Origin: Phenylobacterium sp.
GTDB lineage: Bacteria > Pseudomonadota > Alphaproteobacteria > Caulobacterales > Caulobacteraceae
Direction: 5' to 3'
DNA: 64,000 nt
Assembly (NCBI RefSeq): GCF_030651185.1
Contig: NZ_JAUSCJ010000006.1
Coordinates: 62,001-126,000 of the forward strand
How positions within the stretch are numbered: the stretch's first letter is position 1; each line of letters starts with the position of its first letter. This document shows, piece after piece, positions 27,762 to 36,909 of this stretch. The notes below the pieces were generated by a model, which was not told the origin of the DNA, searched no databases, and saw only the letters and a program-made list of their open reading frames with translations. The position numbers and the translations under genes are program-made.

Positions 27762-29186
27762 ATGAGCGACTCTTCGGCGGTGCGGGCCCGACGGCTTCCG
27801 CTGTCAACAGCCATGGCCTTCGCGGCCACCAGCCTGCCGATCTCGGCGGTCGCCATCGCCATCTCCGTCTATCTTCCCCGCCACTATGCGAGCCATCTGG
27901 GCATCGACCTGGCCCTGGTGGGGGCGGCCTTCTTCATCGTGCGCATGATCGACATCCCGGTGGACGGCCTGCTGGGCTGGACCATGGACAAGACCCGCAC
28001 CCGCTGGGGCCGCTACCGGCTCTGGACGATCCTCGGGGCGCCGGTGCTGATGGCCGGAATCTACTTCCTTTTCATGCCGCCTGAGGGGGTCGGGCGGACC
28101 TATCTGATCGTCTGCCTGCTGGTGATGTATCTGGGCAATTCGATCCTGGCTCTGTCGCACGCGGCCTGGGCCGCGACGCTCGCGCCGCACTATGACGACC
28201 GGTCGCGGCTGTTCGGCATCATGACCGGGATCGGCGTCCTGGGGGCGGCCTCGATCCTGGCCATCCCCATCATCAACGAGGCGCGCGGCGCCTCGGACGC
28301 CGGCAACATCGCCACCATGGGCTGGTTCATCTTCGTGCTGACCCCGATCGCCACGGCCCTGGTGATCTGGCGCACGCCCGAGAAGATCGCGCCCGAGGTT
28401 CCCGGCCACGCCTTCCGCCTGCGCGACTATGGCGCCCTGATCACCCGCCCCTCGTTCCTGCGCATCCTGCTGGCCGACCTCTGCCTGTCGCTGGGTCCGG
28501 GCTGGATGAGCGCGCTCTACCTGTTCTTCTTCACCGACAGCCGCGGGTTCACCACCGGCCAGGCGAGCATCCTGCTGGCGGTCTACATCCTGGCCGGATT
28601 CGCCGGCGCGCCGCTGATGGGGCGGCTGGCCACCAAGATTTCCAAGCACCGGGCGGTGATGGTGGCCACCACCGTCTATTCCCTGGTGCTGATCTCGCTG
28701 ATGGCGATCCCGCAGGGCAACATGCTGATCGGCGCGATCCCGATGTTCATGGCCGGCTTCATGGCCGCGGGCTTCAACGTCCTGACCCGGGCCATGACCG
28801 CCGACGTGGCCGACGAGGTGCGCCTGGAGCAGGGCAAGGAACGTTCGGGCCTGCTCTACGCCATCACCGTGATGACCACCAAGATCGCCGGGGCCTTCTC
28901 CATCGGCCTGACCTTCTGGGTGCTCTCCAAGGTGGGATACCTGGCCGCCGACGGCGCGGCCAACACCCCGGAGGCCATCCATAACCTGGAGCTGGCCTAT
29001 CTGATCGGGCCGGTGGTCTTCGTGATGCTGGGGGGCGCCTGCATGATCGGCTACAAGCTGGGCGCCGAGCGGCACGCCGAGATCCGGGCCGAACTGGACG
29101 CCCGCGACGCCCTCTATGACGAGGCGCCGATCGTTGAAAGCGTGACCGGTGAGGCGGCCATCGTCACGCCCCCAGGCGCCCGCTGA
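27762..29186 (+). CDS. MFS sugar transporter, GPH (MelB-like) family, copy 1
   Basis: 474 aa, twelve transmembrane segments. The first cytoplasmic loop carries DPxxG-type DGLLGWTMDKTRTRWGRYR, the signature of glycoside-pentoside-hexuronide/cation symporters, and the mid-protein SLGPGW and DVADEVRLEQGKERSGLLYAI motifs are shared with the two following genes. The C-terminal tail ends RDALYDEAPIVESV. The substrate is likely a sugar or glycoside with H+/Na+ co-transport, unproven. It is the first of three tandem paralogues. Confidence 0.88.
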   Translation: MSDSSAVRARRLPLSTAMAFAATSLPISAVAIAISVYLPRHYASHLGIDLALVGAAFFIVRMIDIPVDGLLGWTMDKTRTRWGRYRLWTILGAPVLMAGIYFLFMPPEGVGRTYLIVCLLVMYLGNSILALSHAAWAATLAPHYDDRSRLFGIMTGIGVLGAASILAIPIINEARGASDAGNIATMGWFIFVLTPIATALVIWRTPEKIAPEVPGHAFRLRDYGALITRPSFLRILLADLCLSLGPGWMSALYLFFFTDSRGFTTGQASILLAVYILAGFAGAPLMGRLATKISKHRAVMVATTVYSLVLISLMAIPQGNMLIGAIPMFMAGFMAAGFNVLTRAMTADVADEVRLEQGKERSGLLYAITVMTTKIAGAFSIGLTFWVLSKVGYLAADGAANTPEAIHNLELAYLIGPVVFVMLGGACMIGYKLGAERHAEIRAELDARDALYDEAPIVESVTGEAAIVTPPGAR

Positions 29187-29198
29187 CTCCGCAACGCG

Positions 29199-29227
29199 GC
29201 CCGGGCGCGATTCTGTCGCGTCCGGGC
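29199..29227 (+). terminator. strong hairpin between transporter genes 1 and 2
   Basis: GCCCGGGCGCGA (29199-29210) pairs with TCGCGTCCGGGC (29216-29227) around a TTCTG loop, with one G-U pair. A second small hairpin, ACTTGC/GCAAGT, follows at 29237-29254. The run is not U-rich, so it may be a processing or partial termination signal that tunes the downstream transporter genes. Confidence 0.6.
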
Positions 29228-29328
29228 TTCGAAACCACTTGCTTCGCCGCAAGTGAACGCGCGTAACCTACCGGCCTGACTCAAGCCTCCGACAAGTGTG
29301 TGCTGAGTGTGCGCGGAGGATACGAGAC

Positions 29329-30756
29329 TTGACCCAGGCCAACACGGCGCCCCCCTCGGGACGCCTATCGCTCGGAACCATATTGGCCTTTGCGGGCACC
29401 AGCCTGCCGCTATCGGCCCTGGCCATCGCCATCTCGGTCTATCTGCCCCGCTACTTCGCCAGCCACATCGGCGTGGAGCTGGCGGTGGTGGGCGCGGTCT
29501 TCGCCCTGGTGCGCGCCATCGACATCCCGCTGGACCCGGCCCTGGGCATGATCATGGACCGCACGCGGACCCGCTGGGGCCGCTACCGGATCTGGACGGT
29601 GATCGGGGCGCCGATCCTGATGGTCGCCCTGATCATGCTGTTCCAGGCCCCCGAAGGATCAGGCCAGCTCTATCTGGGGGGCTGGCTGCTGATCATGTAC
29701 CTGGGCACCTCGATCCTGGGCCTCTCGCACTCGGCCTGGGCCGCGACGCTGGCCACCAACTATCATGAGCGCTCGCGCATTTTCGCGGTGATGACGGCGG
29801 TCGGGGTGCTGGGCTCGGTCCTGGTCCTGGTGATCCCCATCGTCCTGGAGCAGCAGGGCCTGACGGACGCCCAGGGCGTCAAGGCCATGGGCTGGTTCAT
29901 CATCGGCCTGACGCCGGTGGCCGTGGCCCTGGTGGTCTGGCGCACACCGGAGAAGATCACCGTCGACGTCGGCGCCAAGCACTTCAACCTGCATGACTAC
30001 TGGGCGCTGATCTCGCGGCCCAACATGATCCGCATCCTGCTGGCGGACCTCTGCCTGTCGCTCGGCCCCGGCTGGATGGCCGCGCTCTACCTGTTCTACT
30101 TCAAGGACGCCCGGGGCTTCTCCACCTCCGAGGCCAACATCCTGCTGCTGGTCTACATCCTGGCGGGCTTCGCCGGCGCTCCGGCGGTCAGCTGGCTGGC
30201 CAACAGGATCAGCAAGCACCGGGCGGTGATGGTCACCACCACCGGCTATTCCCTGATGCTGATGCTGGTGGGCTTCCTGCCCAAGGGCAGCATGATGCTG
30301 GCCCTGCCGGCGATGTTCATGGCCGGCTTCCTGGCCGCGGGCTTCGGCGTCATGACCCGGGCGATCACCGCCGACATCGGCGACGAGGTGCGCCTGGACG
30401 GCGGCAAGGAGCGGATCGGCCTGATCTACGCCCTGACCGTGCTGACCGGAAAGGTGGCCGGGGCCTTCTCGATCTTCCTGACCTTCACCGTGCTGGCCCG
30501 GGTCGGCTACAACGCCAAGGAGGGCGCCACCAACACCGCCGAGGCGATCCACAATCTGGAGCTGGCCTATCTGATCGGTCCCATCGTCTTCGTCATGTTG
30601 GGCGGGGCCTGCTTCATCGGTTACAAGTTGGACGCCAAGAATCACGCCGAGGTCCGGCGCAAGCTCGAGGAACGCGACGCCCTCTATGACGAGGCGGCGA
30701 TCATCGAGAGCGTGGCGGCCGAGCCTGGAAACGTGGTGGTCGGCTCCAGGATTTGA
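29329..30756 (+). CDS. MFS sugar transporter, GPH family, copy 2
   Basis: 475 aa. Conserved with copy 1 throughout: ISVYLPR-FASH, DPALGMIMDRTRTRWGRYR, SHSAWAATLATNYHERS, LADLCLSLGPGWMAALYLF, DIGDEVRLDGGKERIGLIYA, and the same C-terminal RDALYDEAAIIESV. The start is TTG at 29329, chosen because GGAGG sits 9 nt before it and no ATG or GTG with a ribosome-binding site is available; the reading frame upstream (MCAECARR) has none. The substrate is probably related to that of copies 1 and 3. Confidence 0.88.
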   Translation: MTQANTAPPSGRLSLGTILAFAGTSLPLSALAIAISVYLPRYFASHIGVELAVVGAVFALVRAIDIPLDPALGMIMDRTRTRWGRYRIWTVIGAPILMVALIMLFQAPEGSGQLYLGGWLLIMYLGTSILGLSHSAWAATLATNYHERSRIFAVMTAVGVLGSVLVLVIPIVLEQQGLTDAQGVKAMGWFIIGLTPVAVALVVWRTPEKITVDVGAKHFNLHDYWALISRPNMIRILLADLCLSLGPGWMAALYLFYFKDARGFSTSEANILLLVYILAGFAGAPAVSWLANRISKHRAVMVTTTGYSLMLMLVGFLPKGSMMLALPAMFMAGFLAAGFGVMTRAITADIGDEVRLDGGKERIGLIYALTVLTGKVAGAFSIFLTFTVLARVGYNAKEGATNTAEAIHNLELAYLIGPIVFVMLGGACFIGYKLDAKNHAEVRRKLEERDALYDEAAIIESVAAEPGNVVVGSRI

Positions 30757-30836
30757 AGTCTTTTCCGCGCCCGTTCGGCGCACTCTGAATTTTTTAGAAC
30801 AGGCGCGTTCAGCGCCACCCCATTAGGAGATCCTTC

Positions 30837-32243
30837 ATGGCGGTTTCGCCCCCAATCCAGCGGCTATCGCTGCCGGTCGCCCTATCCTTCGCCTCGACAG
30901 CGCTGCCCATCGCGGCCATCGGCCTGGTGATGGCGGTCTTCCTCCCGCGGTTCTTCGCGGGGCACCTGGGCCTGTCCATGGTGGCGGTGGGCGCGGCGAT
31001 CACCATCGTGCGCCTGATCGACCTGGCGGTGGACCCTCTGCTGGGCATGGCCATGGACCGGACCAAGTCGCGCTGGGGACGCTACCGTCCCTGGCTGGTG
31101 GTCGGCGCCCCGCTGGTGATGGCGGCGGTCTACATGCTGTTCATGGCCGACAAGGGTGTCAGCGAAGGCTACGTCATCGGCTGGTTGCTGGTGCTGTACC
31201 TGGGGATCTCCATCGTCACCCTGGCCCAGGCGGCCTGGGGCGCGGCGCTCGCCACCGACTACAATGACCGTTCCCGGGTCTATGGCGTGATCAGCGCCGT
31301 CGGGGTCATCGGCGCCGTCCTGATCCTGGTGGTGCAGCTGTCGGTGAAGGGCAGCTTCGCCGAGAGCGTCCACGCCATGGGCTGGTTCTGCATCGTCCTG
31401 CTGCCGATCACCGTGCTGCTCTGCGTCATGATCAGCCCCGAGCGCGTCGCCCCCAAGACCTCAGGGGTTCACGCCAGCTTCGCCGACTACTGGAAACTGA
31501 TCACCCGCCCCGAGATGGTCCGGCTGATCTTCGCCGACTTCGTGATGGCGCTCGGTCCCGGGACCACGGCGGCGCTCTACCTGTTCTTCTTCCACGACGC
31601 CCGGGGCTACACGACCGCACAGACCTCGTTCCTGCTGATCTTCTACATAGCCGCGGGCCTGGCCGGCGCGATGTTCTGGAGCTGGCTGGCGCAGAAGATG
31701 GGCAAACACCGGACCCTGATGCTGACCTCGGTCTGCTACGCCATCACCCAGTCGATGCTGATGATCATTCCGCCGGCCACCATGTCGCTGGCCATCCCCG
31801 CCATGTTCGCGGTGGGCTTCGTCTCCTCGGCCTTCGTGCTGATCGTGCGGGCCATGGTCGCCGACGTAGCCGACGAGGTCCGGCTGGAAACTGGCGAGGA
31901 GCGGGCCGGCCTGCTCTACGCCCTGGTCACCACCACCCAGAAGATCGGCTCGGCGATCACGGTCGGCGTCAGCTTCACCGTGCTCGGCATGGTGGGCTAC
32001 AACGCCGCCGAGGGCGCGGTGAACACCCCTGAAGCCATCCGCGGCCTGGAGCTCTGCTACGTCTTCGCCCCCATCATCCTGGTGTTCTTCGGCGGTGCCT
32101 GCTTCATCGGCTGGAAGCTGGACGCCACCCGGCACGGCGAGGTGCGCCGCCAGCTCGACCTCCGCGACGCCCTGGCCGCCGAGTCAGGCGTCCTGGCCAC
32201 CGCCTCGGGCGTGTCCCTGCCCGACACCGACGGCAAGCCATAA
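30837..32243 (+). CDS. MFS sugar transporter, GPH family, copy 3
   Basis: 468 aa. DPLLGMAMDRTKSRWGRYRPW, AQAAWGAALATDYNDRS and DVADEVRLETGEERAGLLYA align with copies 1 and 2, but the N-terminus, the central loop and the C-terminus are more diverged (VAPKTSGVHASFADYWK, ending SLPDTDGKP). An AGGAGA ribosome-binding site precedes the ATG. Gaps of about 140 and 80 bp separate the three copies, so each may have its own signals. It is convergent with mrp. Confidence 0.88.
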   Translation: MAVSPPIQRLSLPVALSFASTALPIAAIGLVMAVFLPRFFAGHLGLSMVAVGAAITIVRLIDLAVDPLLGMAMDRTKSRWGRYRPWLVVGAPLVMAAVYMLFMADKGVSEGYVIGWLLVLYLGISIVTLAQAAWGAALATDYNDRSRVYGVISAVGVIGAVLILVVQLSVKGSFAESVHAMGWFCIVLLPITVLLCVMISPERVAPKTSGVHASFADYWKLITRPEMVRLIFADFVMALGPGTTAALYLFFFHDARGYTTAQTSFLLIFYIAAGLAGAMFWSWLAQKMGKHRTLMLTSVCYAITQSMLMIIPPATMSLAIPAMFAVGFVSSAFVLIVRAMVADVADEVRLETGEERAGLLYALVTTTQKIGSAITVGVSFTVLGMVGYNAAEGAVNTPEAIRGLELCYVFAPIILVFFGGACFIGWKLDATRHGEVRRQLDLRDALAAESGVLATASGVSLPDTDGKP

Positions 32244-32249
32244 GAGCTC

Positions 32250-33368
32250 CTAGAGGAGCGCCTTGGCGATCTGATTGAAGACGTTGGCCGCGGGGCTCGC
32301 AGGAGCCGCCGCGGTCACCGGCCTGCCGTCGTCACAGGCCTGGCGCAGGGCCTGGTCCAGGGGAATTTCCCCCAGCAGCGGCAGGCCCAGCTTCTGCGCT
32401 TCCGCCTTGCCGCCGCCCTCGCCGAAGATCGGGATGCGGGCGCCCGTGGCGGGGTCGGGGAAGTAGGACATGTTCTCCACGAACCCCAGGATCGGGGTGT
32501 TGGTCTTCTGGAACATGGCGACGGCGCGGCGCGCATCGATGAGCGCGATTTCCTGCGGCGTCGAGACGATGAGAACCCCATCCAGCTTGATCTTCTGAAC
32601 CAGGGTCAGCTGGATGTCGCCGGTGCCCGGCGGCATGTCGACCACCAGGATATCCAGGGGTTCGGCCTCGGTCCCCCAGGCCACGTCATTGGCCATCTGG
32701 CGCACGGCCGAGGAGGCCATGGGCCCGCGCCAGATCATCGGCGCGGCCTCGTCCACCAGGAAGCCGATAGACATCACCTTCATCCCCCAGGCCTCCAGCG
32801 GGATCAGCTTCTTGTCGGGACCAAATCCCGGGTCGCCGTCGATCCCCAGCATGCGCGGGGCCGAAGGGCCGTAGATGTCGGCGTCCAGCAGGCCGACGCG
32901 CAGACCCATGGCGGCGAAGGCGGCGGCCAGGTTCACCGAGATGGTGGACTTGCCCACCCCGCCCTTGCCGCTGGCCACGGCGATGACCCGGCGGACGTGA
33001 TCGGGACGCACGGCGTCGACAGGCGGCTTGGGCGCGGCGGCTGGATCCTGGGTCACGCGGGCGCCCTTGACCACACGGGTCACGCCGGGCGCGGGCGGCG
33101 GCGGCTGGTCGGCCTCCACGGTCAGCATCACCCTGGCCTCGGCCACGCCGTCGACGTGCATCAGGGCGCGCTCCGCCTCGGCGCGGGTCGGCTCATAGAG
33201 CGGGATGTCTTTGGCGGCGACTTCCAGAACAAATCCGGCGCGGCCGGGCGCGAGGGTGAGGCCGTGGACCTTGCGGGCCGCGACCAGGCCCTTGCCAGTC
33301 TTGGGATCCAGCACCCGATCCAGGGCGGCCAGCACAACGGCGCGTTCGGGGGCGGTTTCAGCGTTCAT
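32250..33368 (-). CDS. mrp: Mrp/ApbC-type iron-sulfur carrier ATPase
   Basis: 372 aa. N-terminal DUF59/MIP18 domain (about 1-90), a Pro-rich linker, and the ParA-type domain with Walker A VASGKGGVGKS (about 134), the DMPPGTGD switch and VNMSYF. The CxxC that carries the bridging Fe-S cluster in canonical ApbC (normally VENMSYFxCPxCG) is replaced: VENMSYFPDPATGARIP has no Cys at either position. It may therefore use other residues or act differently. It is divergent from hflK with 125 bp between. Confidence 0.9.
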   Translation of the reverse strand: MNAETAPERAVVLAALDRVLDPKTGKGLVAARKVHGLTLAPGRAGFVLEVAAKDIPLYEPTRAEAERALMHVDGVAEARVMLTVEADQPPPPAPGVTRVVKGARVTQDPAAAPKPPVDAVRPDHVRRVIAVASGKGGVGKSTISVNLAAAFAAMGLRVGLLDADIYGPSAPRMLGIDGDPGFGPDKKLIPLEAWGMKVMSIGFLVDEAAPMIWRGPMASSAVRQMANDVAWGTEAEPLDILVVDMPPGTGDIQLTLVQKIKLDGVLIVSTPQEIALIDARRAVAMFQKTNTPILGFVENMSYFPDPATGARIPIFGEGGGKAEAQKLGLPLLGEIPLDQALRQACDDGRPVTAAAPASPAANVFNQIAKALL

Positions 33369-33493
33369 GACACCCGTGTGTCTTGCTTTGCGAGCTTGCG
33401 CGCCTCATATCCGGCTGACAGCGCCGGTTTACAAGCCCGACGACAGGTGGCCTTTCGCCGCCGCGCCGAGACAAAGAAGCAGACGACGCGACC

Positions 33494-34690
33494 ATGCCCT
33501 GGAACGACAATGCGAACCCCGGCCCCTGGGGCTCTCCGCCATCGGGCGAGGGCGGTGGCGGCGACAAGCAACCTCCGAAGAGCACCGGACCTCAGGGCGG
33601 CGGTCCGCGCCGTCCCGGCGGCGGCGGCGGCCCGGGCGGCCCCGACATCTCGGCGATCCTGGACCGGCTGATCGCCCAACTGCGCGGCCTGTTCGGCGCC
33701 GGCGGCGGACCTGGCGACCAGATCCGGCCGGGCGCGATCGCCGCGGTGGCTGGCGCGGGTTTCGCCCTTTGGGCCCTCTCGGGCGTCTATATCGTCCAGC
33801 CCAACGAGGCGGCGGTGGTCACCACCTTCGGCTCCTATTCGCGCTCCGAGACGCCGGGCCTCCGCTATCACCTCCCCACGCCGATCGAGCGGGTGGAGAA
33901 GGTCGCCGTCACCAGCCTGAACCGCATCGATATCGGCGGATCGGCGGGCGCCGACGTGCCGGAAGAAAGCCTGATGCTGACGGGCGACGAGAACATCGTG
34001 AACCTGGACTTCAGCGTCACCTGGCGCGTGGCCGACGCCGCCAAGTATGTGTTCACGGTTCGCGACCAGGAGGACGCCGTCAAAGCCGTCGCCGAGAGCG
34101 CCATGCGCGAGGTGGTGGGCAAGACCACCCTGCAGGACATCCTGACCACCGGCCGTGGCCGGGTGCAGACCCAGTCGGCAGAACTGATGCAGCGAACCCT
34201 GGACGGCTGGGGCGCCGGCGTCAGCATCGTCGAGGTGCAGATCCGCAGCGCCAACCCGCCGCAGGAAGTCGTCGCCGCATTCCGCGAAGTGGCCAATGCC
34301 GGCCAGGACGCCGAGAGCGCCGTCAACGAAGCCAACTCCTACCGCAACCGGGTGATCAACGAGGCCAAGGGTGACGCGGCCAAGCTGACCCAGTCGGCCC
34401 AGGGCTACCGTGAACAGTCCGTGCGGGAAGCGATCGGTGAGGCCTCTCGCTTCAGCCAGATCCTGACGGAGTACAAACGCGCGCCGGGCGTGACCCGCGA
34501 CCGCCTCTATATCGAGACCATGCAGCGGGTGCTGTCGCGCTCCAACAAGGTGGTCATCGACGGCAAGGGCGCCAGCGCGCCCATCATCCTGCCCCCAGAC
34601 GTCTTCCGCGCCAAGACGCCTACAGCCCGCGTCGTACCTCAGGCCGAGGGCGGCGAAACCGTCATTCCCAGTCCCGGAGCCCCGCGATGA
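33494..34690 (+). CDS. hflK: HflK subunit of the HflKC FtsH-regulating complex
   Basis: 398 aa. The first about 70 residues are Gly/Pro-rich and disordered, then a membrane anchor (about 80-98) and the SPFH/Band-7 domain starting VQPNEAAVVTTFGSYSRSETPGLRYHLPTPIE. HflK and HflC form a large membrane cage around the AAA protease FtsH and restrain it. The ATG at 33494 is followed by a normal-length protein. The stop overlaps the hflC start (ATGA), the usual arrangement. Confidence 0.95.
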   Translation: MPWNDNANPGPWGSPPSGEGGGGDKQPPKSTGPQGGGPRRPGGGGGPGGPDISAILDRLIAQLRGLFGAGGGPGDQIRPGAIAAVAGAGFALWALSGVYIVQPNEAAVVTTFGSYSRSETPGLRYHLPTPIERVEKVAVTSLNRIDIGGSAGADVPEESLMLTGDENIVNLDFSVTWRVADAAKYVFTVRDQEDAVKAVAESAMREVVGKTTLQDILTTGRGRVQTQSAELMQRTLDGWGAGVSIVEVQIRSANPPQEVVAAFREVANAGQDAESAVNEANSYRNRVINEAKGDAAKLTQSAQGYREQSVREAIGEASRFSQILTEYKRAPGVTRDRLYIETMQRVLSRSNKVVIDGKGASAPIILPPDVFRAKTPTARVVPQAEGGETVIPSPGAPR

Positions 34691-35577
34691 ACCGCCGCCT
34701 CACCACCTGGGGTGTCATCGCGCTTGGCGTCCTGGTCGTCCTGTTCAACACCCTGTTCGTCGTCGAGCAGCGCCAGCAGGCCATCGTGGTCCGCTTCGGC
34801 GAACCCGTGCGGGTGATCAACGCCCCCGGCGAGAACGCGCCGGGTCTGAAGATCAAGGCGCCCTTCCTCGAGAACGTCATCAAGCTCGACAAGCGCAATC
34901 TGAAGCTCGAGGCCGACCAGGAAGAGATCATCGCCGCCGACCAGGAGCGCCTGGTGGTGGACGCCTTCGTCCGCTACCGCATCTCCAACCCGCTGCAGTA
35001 CTACCGCACCCTCCGCGACGAGCGGACGGCCAATGACCGCATTGAGCGTCTGCTGAACTCGTCCCTGCGCCAGATCCTCGGCACGGCCACCTCCAGCGAT
35101 ATCATCTCGGGTCGCCGCGGCGCCCTGATGGCCCAGACCAAGGTGGACGTGGCCAAGCGGGCCAGTTCCTCGCGCCTGGGCATCGAGATCATCGACGTGC
35201 GGATCAAGCGCGCCGACCTGCCGGCGGCCAACCAGGCGGCCGTCTATCGCCGGATGCAGACCAGCCGCCAGCAGGAAGCCGCCCAGCGGCGGGCCGAGGG
35301 CGAACAGAAGAAGCGCGAGATCATCGCCGGCGCCGACAAGGAAGTGGCCATTACGCTGGCCACCGCCACCGAGGAGGCCGAGACCACCCGAGGCGAGGGC
35401 GACGCCCAGCGCACCCGGATCTTCGCCCAGAGCTTCGGCCGCGATCCGAGCTTCGCGGCTTTCTACCGCTCGATGTCGGCCTATGAGGCCTCCCTCGGCC
35501 AGGGCGACACGACGATGGTGCTGTCCCCCGACAGCGCCTTCTTCAAGTACTTCGAGCGCGGCCCGAACGCGCGATAG
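34687..35577 (+). CDS. hflC: HflC subunit of the HflKC complex
   Basis: 296 aa. An N-terminal anchor (about 7-24), SPFH domain with VVEQRQQAIVVRFGEPVRVI and GLKIKAPFLENVIKLDKRNL, then the helical RTLRDERTANDRIERLLNSSLRQILGT and the coiled-coil REEAAQRRAEGEQKKREIIAGADKE-type segment. Translationally coupled to hflK. The C-terminus SPDSAFFKYF is typical. It is followed 6 nt later by a GNAT gene, so a common transcript is likely. Confidence 0.95.
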   Translation: MNRRLTTWGVIALGVLVVLFNTLFVVEQRQQAIVVRFGEPVRVINAPGENAPGLKIKAPFLENVIKLDKRNLKLEADQEEIIAADQERLVVDAFVRYRISNPLQYYRTLRDERTANDRIERLLNSSLRQILGTATSSDIISGRRGALMAQTKVDVAKRASSSRLGIEIIDVRIKRADLPAANQAAVYRRMQTSRQQEAAQRRAEGEQKKREIIAGADKEVAITLATATEEAETTRGEGDAQRTRIFAQSFGRDPSFAAFYRSMSAYEASLGQGDTTMVLSPDSAFFKYFERGPNAR

Positions 35578-35582
35578 GATCC

Positions 35583-36161
35583 ATGGCTGATCGCATCGAC
35601 GTCCGGATCGCGGAGCCCGGCGATGGCGCCGCCTTCGCCGCGATCTACGCGCCCATTGTCGTTGAGACCGCCATCTCCTTCGAGACCGAGCCGCCCTCGG
35701 CGGAGGTGATGGGCGAGCGGGTGATCAAGACCCTGGCGACCCACCCCTGGCTCACCGCCATGCGCGATGGAGAGGTCGTCGGCTACGCCTATGCCGGGGC
35801 CCATCGCGAGCGGGCCGCCTATCGCTGGTCCTGCGACGTGACCGTCTATGTCGCTCAGGCGGGGCATCGCTCCGGGGTGGGCGGCGCGCTCTACCGCACA
35901 CTCCTGCCGCTGCTGCAACGCCAGGGCCTGCGATCGGCCTTCGCCGGGATCGCCCTGCCCAACGCCGGCAGCGTCGGATTGCACGAGGCCGTGGGCTTCA
36001 CCCCGATCGGTGTCTATCGCGAGGTGGGCTACAAGCTGGGCGCCTGGCGCGATGTGGGATGGTGGCGGCTGGGGCTGTCACGCCATGACGGCCCCCCGGC
36101 TGAACCGCTCAGCTTCCCGCAACTGACGGCCTTGCCCGGCTTTAGCCTGACGGCCGTCTGA
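35583..36161 (+). CDS. phosphinothricin-acetyltransferase-like GNAT
   Basis: 192 aa. The sequence VRIAEPGDGAAFAAIYAPIVVETAISFETEPPSAEVMGERV is the typical PAT/Bar/MddA start; SCDVTVYVAQAGHRSGVGGALYRTL carries the acetyl-CoA loop and ALPNAGSVGLHEAVGFTPIGVYREVGYKLGAWRDVGWW motif B. Family members acetylate amino groups of phosphinothricin, methionine sulfone or related amino acids. Whether it confers resistance is not known. It is co-directional with hflKC, 6 nt from the hflC stop. Confidence 0.9.
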   Translation: MADRIDVRIAEPGDGAAFAAIYAPIVVETAISFETEPPSAEVMGERVIKTLATHPWLTAMRDGEVVGYAYAGAHRERAAYRWSCDVTVYVAQAGHRSGVGGALYRTLLPLLQRQGLRSAFAGIALPNAGSVGLHEAVGFTPIGVYREVGYKLGAWRDVGWWRLGLSRHDGPPAEPLSFPQLTALPGFSLTAV

Positions 36162-36209
36162 ACCGCCGACCGGCCCTGATGCGCGCCTCGGCCGCGACAG
36201 CGACCCGAG

Positions 36210-36860
36210 CTAGCCCAACAGCCCCTGCACCTCGTGCAGGTCCCGCGCGATGCGGACGCACAACGCGTGCATCTCCTCGGTGGGGTCCAGCAGGTCGGGG
36301 ACCATGATGGTCATCATGCCGGCCGAGGACGCGGCGCGGACGCCGTTGTGGCTGTCCTCCAGGGCCAGGCAGAGGTGGGGTGCGACGCCAAGGCGCGACG
36401 CGGCGGTCAGGTAAGGATCAGGGTGAGGCTTTCCCCGCGCATAGTCCCCCTTGGCGACCACGGCGTGGAACCTGGAAATCACCCCGCTGGCGCCCAGGTG
36501 CGACGCGACGGCGCGATGGCTCGACGAGGTGGCGATGGCCCGTGGCAGGCCCAGCATATCCAGGTGGTCGAGGATCTCCAGCACGCCGGTCTTCAAGGCG
36601 ACGCCCGCCGCGACCATCTCGTCGGCGAGACCCACGACCCGGGCATTGAACGCCGTCACCGGAAAATCGGCGCCGTAGTGGCCGACAAGCACCTCGCGGT
36701 TGTCGGGGAGTCCGATCATCGCCTTGAAGACGTCGAGCGACATCGCGTGTCCCATCTCCCCCGCCACGGCGGTCATGGCGTCACGATAGACGGTCTCGGT
36801 GTCCACCAGCAGGCCGTCCATGTCGAAGACGACGGCCTTGGGGATGCGGGGCAGGCTCAT
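36210..36860 (-). CDS. HAD-superfamily phosphatase/phosphoglucomutase-like
   Basis: 216 aa. Motif I is VFDMDGLLVDTE, motif II SSSH, motif III the Lys of AKGDYARGKPHPDPYL, and motif IV ALEDSHNGVRAA; the inserted helical cap is of the beta-phosphoglucomutase class. The start at 36860 (MSLPRIPKAVVFD) was preferred because it lies just before motif I; an in-frame ATG at 36905, 4 nt after the serB stop, would add 15 residues. It is the second gene of a serB operon. The substrate is probably a small sugar or polyol phosphate. Confidence 0.87.
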   Translation of the reverse strand: MSLPRIPKAVVFDMDGLLVDTETVYRDAMTAVAGEMGHAMSLDVFKAMIGLPDNREVLVGHYGADFPVTAFNARVVGLADEMVAAGVALKTGVLEILDHLDMLGLPRAIATSSSHRAVASHLGASGVISRFHAVVAKGDYARGKPHPDPYLTAASRLGVAPHLCLALEDSHNGVRAASSAGMMTIMVPDLLDPTEEMHALCVRIARDLHEVQGLLG

Positions 36861-36909
36861 GGTCTGGCCATAGCCCAGGTCGCCCCGCCCCGCCCAATCA
36901 AGCATGGCG

